This document shows, piece after piece, positions 8,754-18,024 of a stretch of 39,867 nucleotides of DNA (the first letter of the stretch is position 1; each line of letters starts with the position of its first letter). Under the pieces are notes generated by a model. The model searched no databases. It was not told the DNA's origin and was given only the letters and a program-made list of their open reading frames with translations. The translations under genes were made by a program, and so were the position numbers. Origin of the DNA: Oscillospiraceae bacterium (GTDB lineage Bacteria > Bacillota > Clostridia > Oscillospirales > Ruminococcaceae); assembly GCA_020024215.1 (NCBI GenBank), contig JAHHUC010000012.1:1-39867 (forward strand), written 5' to 3'.

Positions 8754-10562
8754 CTACTTGATTTTCATATATTTTTTTAGAAACTCTGCCATTTGTGGAT
8801 AGCAGTCCAATTGATTTTTAAGCTTTGCTATACCATGTCCCTCATCCTCATAACACAGATATTCCACTGTATGACCTTTTTTTCTAAGTGTCTGAACAAC
8901 CTGCTCTGCTTCTTCTGCCGGCACACGAGGGTCATTTTGGCCTTGAATTACCATCAGCGGCGCCTGAATGTCATCTATTTTTGCAATTGGAGAAATCTGG
9001 CGCAAAATTTCGCGATCATGCTTTAAAGAACCATATTCACTTTCACGATGGGCCCTTCTGTACTTTGCTGTATGCTCCAAAAAGCTTTCCAAATTATACA
9101 TTCCCACTGTATCAATTGCACAGCACCACAGCTTGGGAAGGCGTGTCACGCATGACAGTGTCATAAAGCCTCCATAGCTCATACCTGTGACAGCCAGCCG
9201 ATTTCTGTCTGCGATTTTTTCATGAATCAAATATTCCACCAAATATTCAATATCCTTTACACTGTCCAAGCGTTTTTCCACATCATCCAAATGAGTATAT
9301 GTTTTACCGTATCCTGTACTTCCCCGAACATTTGGAGCAGCAACCGCAATACCCTCACTGAGCAAATATTGGATAAAAGGTGTAAATCCCGGCAATTCCT
9401 GTCCCTCTGGACCGCCATGTATCTCAACAACAACAGGCAGGTTTTCCCCCTTAACTCCATTTGGAATGTACAGCCAGAAGGGGATCTCCAAGCCATCAAA
9501 GGATTTGAAACGCTTTAACACCGGTTCACATAGGTCATCTTTTGCAAGTCCATCCATCCGAGAATGTGTCAGCGGACGTATTTCATCTGTGTTTAAATCC
9601 ATAATCCATATATTTTCAGGTCGTTTTCCACTTGAGAATGTGAAGAGCAACTTATGTCCGGATGGGGACCAGGACAAAGCTTCATATGCACTGACAACAC
9701 CTTTTGGCGGCTGTGGAATATTTACCTCTGAAAGATTGTTTTTCAAATCATAAATATGCAGAGTAAAATATCCATCCTCATTCACTGTAACAGCAAGATA
9801 ACGATCATCAGATGATATAGACAAGCCCTCTGCCTCCCAATTATATGCCAGACACTTCTTCACTTCACCGCTTTCTACATCATAATAAGCAACATATGGA
9901 AATTCACAGTCGCGATCCGTAATAAAGTAAAATCCAGAAGAATCATGACGCCAGGCAGGTTGTGTCTCAGCAGAAATCCTATCATCAGAGGGAATACGAA
10001 CTGCTTGCCCATTTGTTAAATCCACCATCCATAAAGCGTTGTTTGATGTCCCAAGGAGTTTATTATAAAGCATATATCTCCCATTTGGGGACAACCCATT
10101 ATTGGCAGGCCAATTGTAATGGTCATTGTTTTGGAGAACCATTTTCTTTTCTTTGGCAGCTGCATTTAAGCTCCAGATATCGAATGTTTCAGAAGTTCGA
10201 CTGTTGCAGGCATAGTATAGCATTTTTCCATCCGATGACAGTCCACCCAACAAATGACGGACATTTGGTAAATTTGTCAGATTTTTAGCTTCCTTGCTGT
10301 TTTTCTCCAACAAATAAATTTGCTCATTCTCATTTCCTCCCTGATCCATGCAGAAAATGATGCTGCCGGTTTGAGGATGGGCCATAATAGACCAGATACG
10401 CTCATTTCCAAATGTACGCTGTTTTTCAATATTTGTATCAATATTTAGTTCCCATATTTTTGGACCTCCATCACCCATACGGATAAATGCTATATTATGC
10501 TCATCCAGCCACACTGCGCTGCGTGCTGTTGTCATACACAATAAGGATTCTAATTTATTCAT
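8754..10562 (-). CDS. S9 family prolyl oligopeptidase-like serine peptidase
   Basis: The protein is an alpha/beta-hydrolase peptidase with an N-terminal beta-propeller, the layout of the acylaminoacyl-peptidase/prolyl-oligopeptidase family that trims short peptides. The propeller is suggested by repeated blades such as SSDGKMLYYA and SPNGRYMLYN. The catalytic domain shows the nucleophile motif GMSYGGF, the Asp in QGQNDPRVP and the His in DEGHGI. I start at the ATG giving MNKLESLL, preceded by a TAGGGGGGAT ribosome site, rather than an upstream in-frame start that would overlap the M14 gene. It begins 10 bases after the M14 stop, so the two are likely translationally coupled. About 602 residues, no signal peptide. 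Confidence 0.93.
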   Translation of the reverse strand: MNKLESLLCMTTARSAVWLDEHNIAFIRMGDGGPKIWELNIDTNIEKQRTFGNERIWSIMAHPQTGSIIFCMDQGGNENEQIYLLEKNSKEAKNLTNLPNVRHLLGGLSSDGKMLYYACNSRTSETFDIWSLNAAAKEKKMVLQNNDHYNWPANNGLSPNGRYMLYNKLLGTSNNALWMVDLTNGQAVRIPSDDRISAETQPAWRHDSSGFYFITDRDCEFPYVAYYDVESGEVKKCLAYNWEAEGLSISSDDRYLAVTVNEDGYFTLHIYDLKNNLSEVNIPQPPKGVVSAYEALSWSPSGHKLLFTFSSGKRPENIWIMDLNTDEIRPLTHSRMDGLAKDDLCEPVLKRFKSFDGLEIPFWLYIPNGVKGENLPVVVEIHGGPEGQELPGFTPFIQYLLSEGIAVAAPNVRGSTGYGKTYTHLDDVEKRLDSVKDIEYLVEYLIHEKIADRNRLAVTGMSYGGFMTLSCVTRLPKLWCCAIDTVGMYNLESFLEHTAKYRRAHRESEYGSLKHDREILRQISPIAKIDDIQAPLMVIQGQNDPRVPAEEAEQVVQTLRKKGHTVEYLCYEDEGHGIAKLKNQLDCYPQMAEFLKKYMKIK

Positions 10563-10572
10563 GCTATCCCCC

Positions 10573-11979
10573 CTATTTGGTAGTAATGTTATTTTCATGA
10601 ACATATTTACTTATTAAAAGCCCACATTCCAATTGAATGGATACCAGCTTGCGAATTGGAACAACCTCATATTGTAGATCCTGTTCCAACTGATCCGTCA
10701 GCTGCTTATGGTGCAGCAGAGCAATATCTCTGGCTTTTTTTAGAGCTGCTTCCTTTTGGGGATTAACTTCCTTAGTGCGCTGCATTTCCTCCAATTCATA
10801 TTCATTTACCCGAATCAGCATACCATATGAAAGAGATTTATAAAACTGAGACATTAAAATATTGTCAAATTCCTCTGCCACTGTCGCTTTTTTGGCAAAC
10901 TCGGGATTTGTATTCACCATATTTTGCGTAGATTCAGTGTCATGGGAATCTGTAAAGGCTTCCAGAGCCAGCTTAAACGGATTCAATGCCGAAAAATATT
11001 GCTTGGAAATATCCATTGTTTCCAGAATGTATTTATTACTGCTCTTCTCAAGCTCCATTTTCTGCAAAATGGCATCCCTTCTGACCATCGTACCCTCTGA
11101 TAGATCCATAATTCTCTTATCAAAAAAATATGGAAGCTCTGTGAGCATTGTAAAGCTGCCATACCTCTCCTGAGCATAAATTGCACTGCAGTTTCCGACA
11201 TTGAAATGAGATGCAATATCAGTTCCCTTCGGAGAATATTTTTCTATGTAATCATATTCCTGTTCAATTCCAAGGCTTTCATATACAGCAGGAGCCAGCG
11301 GGATGCAATAAGGGGCCTCAGGCTCTCCCAAATTAAGCGGAACATCAACTCTTTTGGCAGCCTCATACATATCGTTGTACAATTTTGGCAGCCCCTTGGA
11401 AATATACCAATATACACCTCCAAAGCCTGCATTGTGCAAAGAATATATAAAGGCCGGCTTGATGTTGTCAATAAGAGCCATCATAGCTTCAGTTTCTGGA
11501 ATAGGATTGTGAAAATGCAGATCCTTATAGTCAATCGGAAACGTCCAATCAACCTGACGATAGCCAGCAGGACGGAAAAAATTTCGGGAATAGTTGTAAA
11601 TATTGTATGGGCCCTTGAGCCATTTTTCATTCAGCCGAAGCCCATCAGCATCCCATGCTTTTACCACATACCAGGTGTAATCCAATTCATCACGCAGTTC
11701 CTTGCTTTTCGCAAGATTTTCCGTAAAATATTCCAACATCATTGTGCCTATGGGCTCATTGGGATGTGGACAGCCGAACATCAGTGCATTTTTTGATCCA
11801 TTTCCTATTTTCAGACAAAGCAGAGGGTGATTATCCTTGCTTTTGCCAAATTCAAAAATGCTTACAGCTTCCGGATACGCCTCAGCAAGTCTTTTTGAGC
11901 TTTCATCCAGCTCATCCAGAGTAAGAAATTCCTTGTAATCAGGAATATTATTCAATAGATCCATAAAAATCTGTTTCAT
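10573..11979 (-). CDS. M14-like zinc carboxypeptidase
   Basis: The protein resembles M14 metallocarboxypeptidases, which remove C-terminal residues or act on amidated amino acids. The zinc motif H-x-x-E is H72-P-N-E75 in GCPHPNEP; the third zinc His is probably in SLHNAGFGG, and a candidate catalytic Glu lies in MLTELPYF. I start at the ATG giving MKQIFMDLL, with GAGG upstream. The longest open frame extends 192 bases further, but that extension runs through a perfect hairpin (12025-12060) into oppA and is not real coding sequence. About 468 residues, no signal peptide. Its place between oppA and the S9 peptidase points to processing of imported peptides. Substrate class within M14 is uncertain. 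Confidence 0.85.
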   Translation of the reverse strand: MKQIFMDLLNNIPDYKEFLTLDELDESSKRLAEAYPEAVSIFEFGKSKDNHPLLCLKIGNGSKNALMFGCPHPNEPIGTMMLEYFTENLAKSKELRDELDYTWYVVKAWDADGLRLNEKWLKGPYNIYNYSRNFFRPAGYRQVDWTFPIDYKDLHFHNPIPETEAMMALIDNIKPAFIYSLHNAGFGGVYWYISKGLPKLYNDMYEAAKRVDVPLNLGEPEAPYCIPLAPAVYESLGIEQEYDYIEKYSPKGTDIASHFNVGNCSAIYAQERYGSFTMLTELPYFFDKRIMDLSEGTMVRRDAILQKMELEKSSNKYILETMDISKQYFSALNPFKLALEAFTDSHDTESTQNMVNTNPEFAKKATVAEEFDNILMSQFYKSLSYGMLIRVNEYELEEMQRTKEVNPQKEAALKKARDIALLHHKQLTDQLEQDLQYEVVPIRKLVSIQLECGLLISKYVHENNITTK

Positions 11980-12024
11980 ATAATCATCAACCTCATACTT
12001 TCCTCTAAGCTGTATTCTAAAGCA

Positions 12025-12060
12025 GAATTGTGGAACATGCTTTCGCATGTTCCACAATTC
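12025..12060 (-). other. Perfect 16-bp intercistronic hairpin after oppA
   Basis: The two 16-base arms (12025-12040 and 12045-12060) are fully complementary and enclose a four-base loop that reads GAAA on the transcribed strand, a stable GNRA-type tetraloop. No T-run follows, so it is unlikely to be a simple terminator. Between a binding-protein gene and downstream enzyme genes, such a stem usually protects the 3' end of the binding-protein mRNA. Function inferred. Confidence 0.65.
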
Positions 12061-12106
12061 CTCGCAAATCAATGAATTGCTTACTGAACCTGAAAAGCAG
12101 CACCCG

Positions 12107-13702
12107 TTATTTATAGTAAGCGTTACTCCATTCATTCCAGCCCCATTTTCCGGCGCCATCCTCCGGCACATTCATCAAATCCGCCGGATAAACCTTATAA
12201 GCTGCGTAACCTATTACATTGATAGCCGGCAGCTCATCTACGATAATCTTCTGAGCCTTCTTATACAATTCTGCACGTTTTTCTGTATCAGATGTCGCTG
12301 CTGCCTGGGCACAAAGAGAATCAAATTCGGCATTGCTCCAGCTTGCATAGTTGCTTCCTGAGCCGGTGCCATATCTGGTAGCAAGAGCAGCCGGGTCAGG
12401 ACCCATAAATCCACCTTGAGATTCCATCATGAAATCTCCGCCGGGGCCAACCTTCTGCGACCATGCATTATATTCTGACAGGATCATCTCAATCCCTATT
12501 CCAGCCTCTTTGCAGCTTGCAATAATCAGGTTGGCCATATCCTGCATACCCTCAAAAACATCCCATGTGATACCGGTTACATAGTAGCCGTTTGCGTCCT
12601 TCTTATAGCCTGCATCCTCAAGAACCTTTTTGGCTTCTTCAATATTCTGTTTTGGATAGGTGTCAGTGGTGTTGGAACACCAGGAGACAACTGACGGATA
12701 TGCACTGTATTCCGGTGTCATAACATTTCCGTAAACCTTTGATGCGATTTCTTCTCGATTTATACACAGCGCAATAGCTTTGCGAACAGCCAAATCGTTC
12801 ACCTTATCCGCCTTCATGTTGAATATGATCCTATATGGCGACGGATACTTGTCCAAAATCATACGGAAATTTTTATCATTGAGAAATTGATCCACATATG
12901 CATTTGGAACACCTTCCATACCATCCAACTCCCCATTGAGCAGAGCCTGTATTGCAGTTGAATCATCCGGAATGATGCTGAAAATCAGCTTTTTGATTTT
13001 TGGCGGACCATCAATGTAGTTTTCATTTGCAACTAAGGTAATATTGGAGCCTTGGGTGTAGCTTTCAAATTTGAAGGGACCGGAGCCAATCGGCTTTAAG
13101 CTTGCCGGATTATCACCCCATGCCTGTCCATTGTTGAAAATATGTTCCGGCATAATAAAGGTTGCATACCATCCTATGCGTGCAATAAAGGACATATCCG
13201 GTGTGTTCATATGGAACACAACTGTCAAATCATCTACAATTTCTATGCTGTCAACAATCTTCATACTTGTACTGAAATAACATTCCGGATGCTCTTTGAT
13301 ATAGTCAAAGGTATATTTTACATCCTCTGCATTCAGAGCTTCTCCATCCCACCACTTTAAGCCATCACGCAAGTGCCATGTAATTGTCAGGGCATCTTCT
13401 GAGATGCTCCAAGATTCTGCAGCATCCGGAATTGGCTGTTTTGTTGTGTCCAGTTTCGTCAGGCGATGAAACATATTCTGCGCTGCGGGATACAAGTTGT
13501 CATCACCTAAAAGAGAAGGATTAAAGCTTAGCGGATCTCCGCCAATTCTATAAATTACCGTATCCTTCGTAGAGCTGTTTCCCTGCTGCGCTTTGTCAGA
13601 ATTTCCATTCTCATTTTTGCTGTTTGGATTACCGCAAGCTGTAAATACAGAAAGCCCCATTGTAAATGCCAAAAGCAATGCCATCAATTTGACCTTTTTC
13701 AT
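12107..13702 (-). CDS. oppA: Oligopeptide ABC transporter substrate-binding lipoprotein
   Basis: This is the extracellular solute-binding protein (family 5, OppA/DppA type) that captures peptides for the Opp importer. The N-terminus is a lipoprotein signal: positively charged MKKVK, a hydrophobic stretch, then V-F-T-A-C with the lipidated Cys at residue 23, followed by a low-complexity Asn/Ser/Gly linker. The body has the family's feature GDPLSFNP near the start and WHLRDGLKWWDGEALNAEDVKYTF. At 531 residues it has normal length. A strong GGAGG site precedes the ATG. It is unusual in coming last among the opp genes, and is flanked by inverted repeats on both sides. Closely related families bind dipeptides or nickel; peptide is favoured by the adjacent peptidases. 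Confidence 0.93.
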   Translation of the reverse strand: MKKVKLMALLLAFTMGLSVFTACGNPNSKNENGNSDKAQQGNSSTKDTVIYRIGGDPLSFNPSLLGDDNLYPAAQNMFHRLTKLDTTKQPIPDAAESWSISEDALTITWHLRDGLKWWDGEALNAEDVKYTFDYIKEHPECYFSTSMKIVDSIEIVDDLTVVFHMNTPDMSFIARIGWYATFIMPEHIFNNGQAWGDNPASLKPIGSGPFKFESYTQGSNITLVANENYIDGPPKIKKLIFSIIPDDSTAIQALLNGELDGMEGVPNAYVDQFLNDKNFRMILDKYPSPYRIIFNMKADKVNDLAVRKAIALCINREEIASKVYGNVMTPEYSAYPSVVSWCSNTTDTYPKQNIEEAKKVLEDAGYKKDANGYYVTGITWDVFEGMQDMANLIIASCKEAGIGIEMILSEYNAWSQKVGPGGDFMMESQGGFMGPDPAALATRYGTGSGSNYASWSNAEFDSLCAQAAATSDTEKRAELYKKAQKIIVDELPAINVIGYAAYKVYPADLMNVPEDGAGKWGWNEWSNAYYK

Positions 13703-13725
13703 ATAACTTCCTCCTTTATCTATTT

Positions 13726-13748
13726 TATAGTTTGAACGTCAAACTATA
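13726..13748 (-). other. Perfect inverted repeat between oppF and oppA
   Basis: TATAGTTTGA and TCAAACTATA are perfect 10-base arms around ACG. The repeat sits in the 50-base gap between the oppF stop and the oppA ribosome site. As RNA it would form a hairpin just 5' of oppA; as DNA it is also a symmetrical operator-like site. Role inferred only. Confidence 0.5.
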
Positions 13749-13752
13749 ATAA

Positions 13753-14763
13753 CTATGCTTCATCGGATGGATGTTTGAGCTTATGACACGTTGCGTAATG
13801 ACTGCCTCCAAGCAAGGTACAGCCCGGATAAGATCTAAAACACTCTTCATCTGCCATATAGCACCTTGGTGCAAAATAACATCCAGGACCCGGATTGATC
13901 GGTGTTGGTGGTTCTCCCTCAATGGATATTTCCTCACGCTGCTCAAACGGGTCTACCGATGCACAATTTGATATCAACACGCGAGTGTATGGATGCTGTG
14001 GGTTCTTTATAACCTCGTCGGCACTTCCATACTCAACAATACGCCCCAAATACATAACTGCAATATTGTCCGAAATATATCGGGTCAGGGCAATATCATG
14101 ACTGATAAAAACAACTGCTGCATTGTGATTTTGTGCCAAATCAATAAGCATATTGATGATCTCAGCCCGCACAGAAACATCCAGCATGGAAACCGGTTCA
14201 TCAGCAATAATAAATCCGGGATTTAAAAACATGGAGCGAATAATTGAAAGCCTCTGCAACTGACCTCCGGAAAGCTCGTGAGGGTAGCGGCTCATAATAT
14301 CCTCTGCCGGTCTTAAGCCTCCTGCCTCCAATGCCTTCTTAATAATTTCCAGACGCTCCTCATAATTCTTTCCGATGTTGTGATGCTTCAAAGGGCGCAG
14401 CATGATTTTTAAAATGGTATCTCTTGGAGTAAAGGTATCAAACGGATTCTGAAAAATAATCTGAACCTGTCTGCAAAATGCCTTTGGATCTGTTTTGAGC
14501 ATTTCCTTTGTGGAAACCCCATCAATAAAAACATCTCCGCTTGTCGGATCTTCCAGACGAACCAAAACACGGCCCAGAGTTGATTTTCCACAGCCGGATT
14601 CGCCAATTATGCCAAGGATTTCTCCCCGATTAATTGACAAGTTTACTCCATCTACTGCCTTGACCTTTTTTCTTTCTTCCCCCGGCCTATGGAAAAGCTT
14701 ACCGTCCTTATGGGGATAGAATTTTTGTATTTCCTTAATTTCAATAAATGATTTATTTTCCAT
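13753..14763 (-). CDS. oppF: Oligopeptide ABC transporter ATP-binding protein OppF
   Basis: One of the two ATPases that power peptide import. Walker A is GESGCGKST, the ABC signature is LSGGQLQR, Walker B ends IIADEPVSMLD, and the switch His is in FISHDIA. The C-terminus has the OppD/OppF extension with cysteines (CYFAPRCYMADEECF) that in several members binds an iron-sulfur cluster. I start at the ATG giving MENKSFIEI, 11 bases inside the end of oppD and preceded by AAGGTG, rather than a further upstream frame extension. About 336 residues. Confidence 0.94.
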   Translation of the reverse strand: MENKSFIEIKEIQKFYPHKDGKLFHRPGEERKKVKAVDGVNLSINRGEILGIIGESGCGKSTLGRVLVRLEDPTSGDVFIDGVSTKEMLKTDPKAFCRQVQIIFQNPFDTFTPRDTILKIMLRPLKHHNIGKNYEERLEIIKKALEAGGLRPAEDIMSRYPHELSGGQLQRLSIIRSMFLNPGFIIADEPVSMLDVSVRAEIINMLIDLAQNHNAAVVFISHDIALTRYISDNIAVMYLGRIVEYGSADEVIKNPQHPYTRVLISNCASVDPFEQREEISIEGEPPTPINPGPGCYFAPRCYMADEECFRSYPGCTLLGGSHYATCHKLKHPSDEA

Positions 14764-15727
14764 ATTTTTCACCTTCACATAGCCAGCAGGCAGCCCCTCC
14801 CGTTTCTCCAACAGAAATCATCGGCGGCTTTTCCATAAAGCAGCGTTCTGTTGCATGGGAACAGCGGGGTGCAAAAACACAGCCTTTACATTCTTTTGAC
14901 AGATCAGGCAGAAAACCCGGTATTGATGTGAGAATGTTATTTTCTCCCTTCAAGGATGGAAAGGAGCCCTGAAGTCCCTGTGTATATGGATGATGCGGGT
15001 GTGTTAAAACATCCTTCACAAGCCCAAATTCCATCAGTTCTCCGGCATACATAACAGCCACCTTGTTGCAGGTTGTTGCCACAACAGACATATCATGTGT
15101 GATCATAATGCGTGTGGTGGACAGTGTCTTTTCCATCTCCACAATTTCCCGCAGTATCTGTCCCTGTGTTACAACATCCAATGCGGTTGTCGCTTCATCA
15201 AAAATCAAAAGCTGTGGAGAATGCAGCAGGCTGATTGCAATTGCAACACGCTGAAGCATACCTCCGCTCATTTCGTGTGGATAAAGACGATAAACCCTAT
15301 CTGGCAGATTTACCAGCTTCAAAAGCTCCAATGCCCGCTTTTTAATTTCCTCTGAGCTTGTTTGTGGACAGTGTACCCTGTAAATATCTTCGATCTGCTC
15401 TGAAATGCGATGAACCGCACTTAGAGAATTCATTGCTTTTTGAAATACCACTGCTATTTTCGTCCATCGTATATCATTCATTTCCTCGTTGGAAATTGTT
15501 AAAAGATTTTTTCCTTCAAAGAAAGCCTCACCTGTAATTTTTGTTCCATCCGGATGCAAGCGCAGCAGAGCCATTGCCAGTGTACTCTTTCCGCTTCCGG
15601 ACTCCCCGACAATCCCCAATGAATCTCCCTTATCAATGTCAAAGCTGACATCACGCACAGCCATAACACGGCGGTTTTTATTGACATAGGTAACACTGAG
15701 ATTTTTCACAACTAAAATATGCTCCAT
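14753..15727 (-). CDS. oppD: Oligopeptide ABC transporter ATP-binding protein OppD
   Basis: The second ATPase of the importer. Walker A is GESGSGKST, the signature is MSGGMLQRV, Walker B is LLIFDEATTALD, and the H-loop is MITHDMS. The C-terminal OppD/OppF domain includes the cysteine-rich stretch CKGCVFAPRCSHATERC. 324 residues. The gene follows oppC by three bases and its end overlaps the oppF start, so the ATPases are translationally coupled and made in matching amounts. Confidence 0.94.
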   Translation of the reverse strand: MEHILVVKNLSVTYVNKNRRVMAVRDVSFDIDKGDSLGIVGESGSGKSTLAMALLRLHPDGTKITGEAFFEGKNLLTISNEEMNDIRWTKIAVVFQKAMNSLSAVHRISEQIEDIYRVHCPQTSSEEIKKRALELLKLVNLPDRVYRLYPHEMSGGMLQRVAIAISLLHSPQLLIFDEATTALDVVTQGQILREIVEMEKTLSTTRIMITHDMSVVATTCNKVAVMYAGELMEFGLVKDVLTHPHHPYTQGLQGSFPSLKGENNILTSIPGFLPDLSKECKGCVFAPRCSHATERCFMEKPPMISVGETGGAACWLCEGEKYGK

Positions 15728-15730
15728 TTT

Positions 15731-16573
15731 TTACTTTCCCCCTTTTTTGTATTTAGGGTTGAGCACATGGTTCAATCCATCACCCAGCATATAAAAAATA
15801 ATAACTGTAAGAATAATGGCAATTCCGGAAAATGTGGAAATCCACCATGAAGTTTGCTGCTTGCCTTGGTAAATCATTTGCCCCCAAGAAATGATATTGG
15901 GATCTCCCAGACCTAAAAATGAAAGAGATGCCTCTGTCAAAATTGCCCCTGCCATTCCGCGTGTTGTATTTGCGACAACCGGAAAAATCCCATTAGGAAG
16001 AATATACTTAAATAAAACCTGCAGCTTTGTTTCTCCCAACGCAATCGCACTTTTAACAAATGTGCGCTCCCTCAGAGAAAGTGCCTGTGCACGCATGAGC
16101 TTTGCATTGCTTGACCAAGTTGTCAAGCCAATTACAATCATGACATTCATAATGTTGCTTCCAAAGAGGGAAACAATAAGCATGATTAAGAAAAATGTCG
16201 GTATCATCAAAAATATATTGATGATTTCAGAAACAATCACATCAATCTTTCCTCCGAAGTAACCGCCAATTCCGCCAATCACTACTCCCAAGATTCCTGA
16301 AATCATTGATGCCGTAATTGCCACCAGCAATGAGGTGCGGACCCCGTAAACCAACATGCTGAAAATATCCTGCCCCATGTGATTGGTGCCAAGCAAATGA
16401 CCTGCTTCTCCCGGTGCTGCCAAACTGTCAGGGCCATAAAAATAAGGATCATGTGTGGCAATAACCGGTCCCAGCACAACAATCAGCAGTAAAAAAGCAA
16501 GTCCGATAATGCCTGTACGAAACTGATAATCACATTTGATCGAATCTACAAATTTGTCCCAAATCCTCTTCAT
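15731..16573 (-). CDS. oppC: Oligopeptide ABC transporter permease OppC
   Basis: One of the two membrane-spanning subunits. The N-terminus has a first membrane helix (GIIGLAFLLLIVVLGPVIA) and a loop; the C-terminal half is the typical permease domain with the EAA-type motif near ALGETKLQVLFKYILPNG and the family ending LGDGLNHVLNPKYKK. The start is the ATG giving MKRIWDKF, chosen because AAGGAGG lies eight bases upstream; longer in-frame starts would overlap oppB. About 280 residues. Confidence 0.93.
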   Translation of the reverse strand: MKRIWDKFVDSIKCDYQFRTGIIGLAFLLLIVVLGPVIATHDPYFYGPDSLAAPGEAGHLLGTNHMGQDIFSMLVYGVRTSLLVAITASMISGILGVVIGGIGGYFGGKIDVIVSEIINIFLMIPTFFLIMLIVSLFGSNIMNVMIVIGLTTWSSNAKLMRAQALSLRERTFVKSAIALGETKLQVLFKYILPNGIFPVVANTTRGMAGAILTEASLSFLGLGDPNIISWGQMIYQGKQQTSWWISTFSGIAIILTVIIFYMLGDGLNHVLNPKYKKGGK

Positions 16574-16586
16574 ATTCTCATCCTCC

Positions 16587-17552
16587 TTACTCATAGCGAA
16601 TTCGGGGATCAAGGAAGGCATATAAAATATCTGTAATGATCATCACAACCACAACGGATAGATTCATAACCAAATAAATTCCCATCAACGTAGGATAATC
16701 CCTCTGTGTAATTGCAGTAAGTGTCAGACTGCCAATTCCCGGCCAAGAAAATACAATTTCTATCAAGGACACACCTGTCAAGAGAAATGCGACAGAAATA
16801 CCAAGCATTGTAACAGTGGGAAGAATTGCATTGCGAAAAATGTATTTGTTAAAAATTTTTCTTTCACTCATACCTGTCGCCCGCATTGTGGTGATAAAAT
16901 CTTCATTGGTAACCTGAAGAACAGACGATTTGGTGATTCTGAAATAACCCGGCATTGTAATCAACACCAGGGTAAGACATGGCAGAACAAGGTGGCTAAG
17001 TACATCAAGAACATATTGCAAACCTGTGTAACCTGCACGCACATCATACATACCATGAGACGGCAGCAAATTTAGCTTTGTAGCAAATATTATAATCAGC
17101 ATCAAACCAAGCCAGAAAGACGGCATTGCATCCGCTGCATAAGAGGATGTTGAAAGAATTGAATCAAGGAATGAGCCATCATGTCTGGCACAAAAAATAC
17201 CTAATATCGTCCCTACAATAAATGCAATTATCAAAGCTGTCAGACCTAACAGCAAGGTTGCTGCAACACGCTCTTTGATCATCTGATCAACAGGCCGATT
17301 ATAGGTAATAGAAGTGCCTAGATCACCTCTTAAAGCATTTTCAAGATAGTTGAAATACTGCTCATGCAATGGGCGGTTCAAGCCCCATTTTTCCTCTAAT
17401 GCAGCACGTAAAGCGGGATCATCTGTTTCCTTTCCCATCAGAGATCGTATTGGGTCACCAGGAGCACTTTTCACAAGAAGAAAATTCATCGTGAAAACAA
17501 TCAGAACAGTTAAGATACCACTGAGGATTCGTCTCAATACAAATTTTGTCAT
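16587..17552 (-). CDS. oppB: Oligopeptide ABC transporter permease OppB
   Basis: First gene of the transport operon and the other membrane subunit. It begins MTKFVLRRILSGILTVLIVF, a typical OppB/DppB first helix, then APGDPIRSLMG; the permease EAA-type motif lies near RATGMSERKIFNKYIFRNA, and the protein ends FLDPRIRYE. 321 residues, about six membrane helices. GGGAGTG precedes the ATG. Thirteen bases separate it from oppC. The promoter must lie in the gap shared with the divergent regulator at 18025. Confidence 0.94.
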   Translation of the reverse strand: MTKFVLRRILSGILTVLIVFTMNFLLVKSAPGDPIRSLMGKETDDPALRAALEEKWGLNRPLHEQYFNYLENALRGDLGTSITYNRPVDQMIKERVAATLLLGLTALIIAFIVGTILGIFCARHDGSFLDSILSTSSYAADAMPSFWLGLMLIIIFATKLNLLPSHGMYDVRAGYTGLQYVLDVLSHLVLPCLTLVLITMPGYFRITKSSVLQVTNEDFITTMRATGMSERKIFNKYIFRNAILPTVTMLGISVAFLLTGVSLIEIVFSWPGIGSLTLTAITQRDYPTLMGIYLVMNLSVVVVMIITDILYAFLDPRIRYE

Positions 17553-18024
17553 CTCTTTTCACTCCCTATTTTTCAGCAGATACCAGAAGATCATTTACAG
17601 CACATTATACAAAAGCTATTGTCCTTCCACGAGAGAAAAAAACAAAAGATTTTTATGAAAAATGCATTATAATCATTGGATTTGCTCTCAATATTTTATT
17701 GATTATATTAAATCATATAAGCTGATGTTCTTCAATAGTATGGAGATGTAGTAAAAGTTGTATTGCTATATATCAGTTTGAGTAAATCAACCTGCAATTG
17801 AATTGCATTTATAATTATTTTGAGCTATAATGATTAAAAATGTTGTTTTATGTCGATTTTATGTAATTATTTTTAATTTTTTAAAATATCATATAATTTT
17901 AAAAGTGCAAAAAAATCAACTTATAGTTGAAATAATATGTATATTTTACGCAAAGGACATTCCGGAGCCATATAGCAAATCAGAATTTCCCTAGGTATAA
18001 TGTATAAGATAGGATGTTAGTCAA
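17553..18024. promoter_or_regulatory. Divergent intergenic control region with candidate operator
   Basis: This AT-rich gap of about 470 bases separates the minus-strand opp operon from the plus-strand XRE regulator. A 15-base palindrome, TCAACTTATAGTTGA (17916-17930), is a candidate operator. TATAAT at 17996-18001 is a possible -10 box for the regulator, without a good -35. On the minus strand TATAAT occurs at 17671-17666 and 17707-17702, again with weak -35 boxes. No gene is visible here. Confidence 0.4.

Noticed and set aside
11980..12171. 64-codon N-terminal extension of the M14 peptidase
   Set aside because: It runs through a perfect hairpin and into oppA in another frame; the ATG at 11979 has its own GAGG site and fits the protein.
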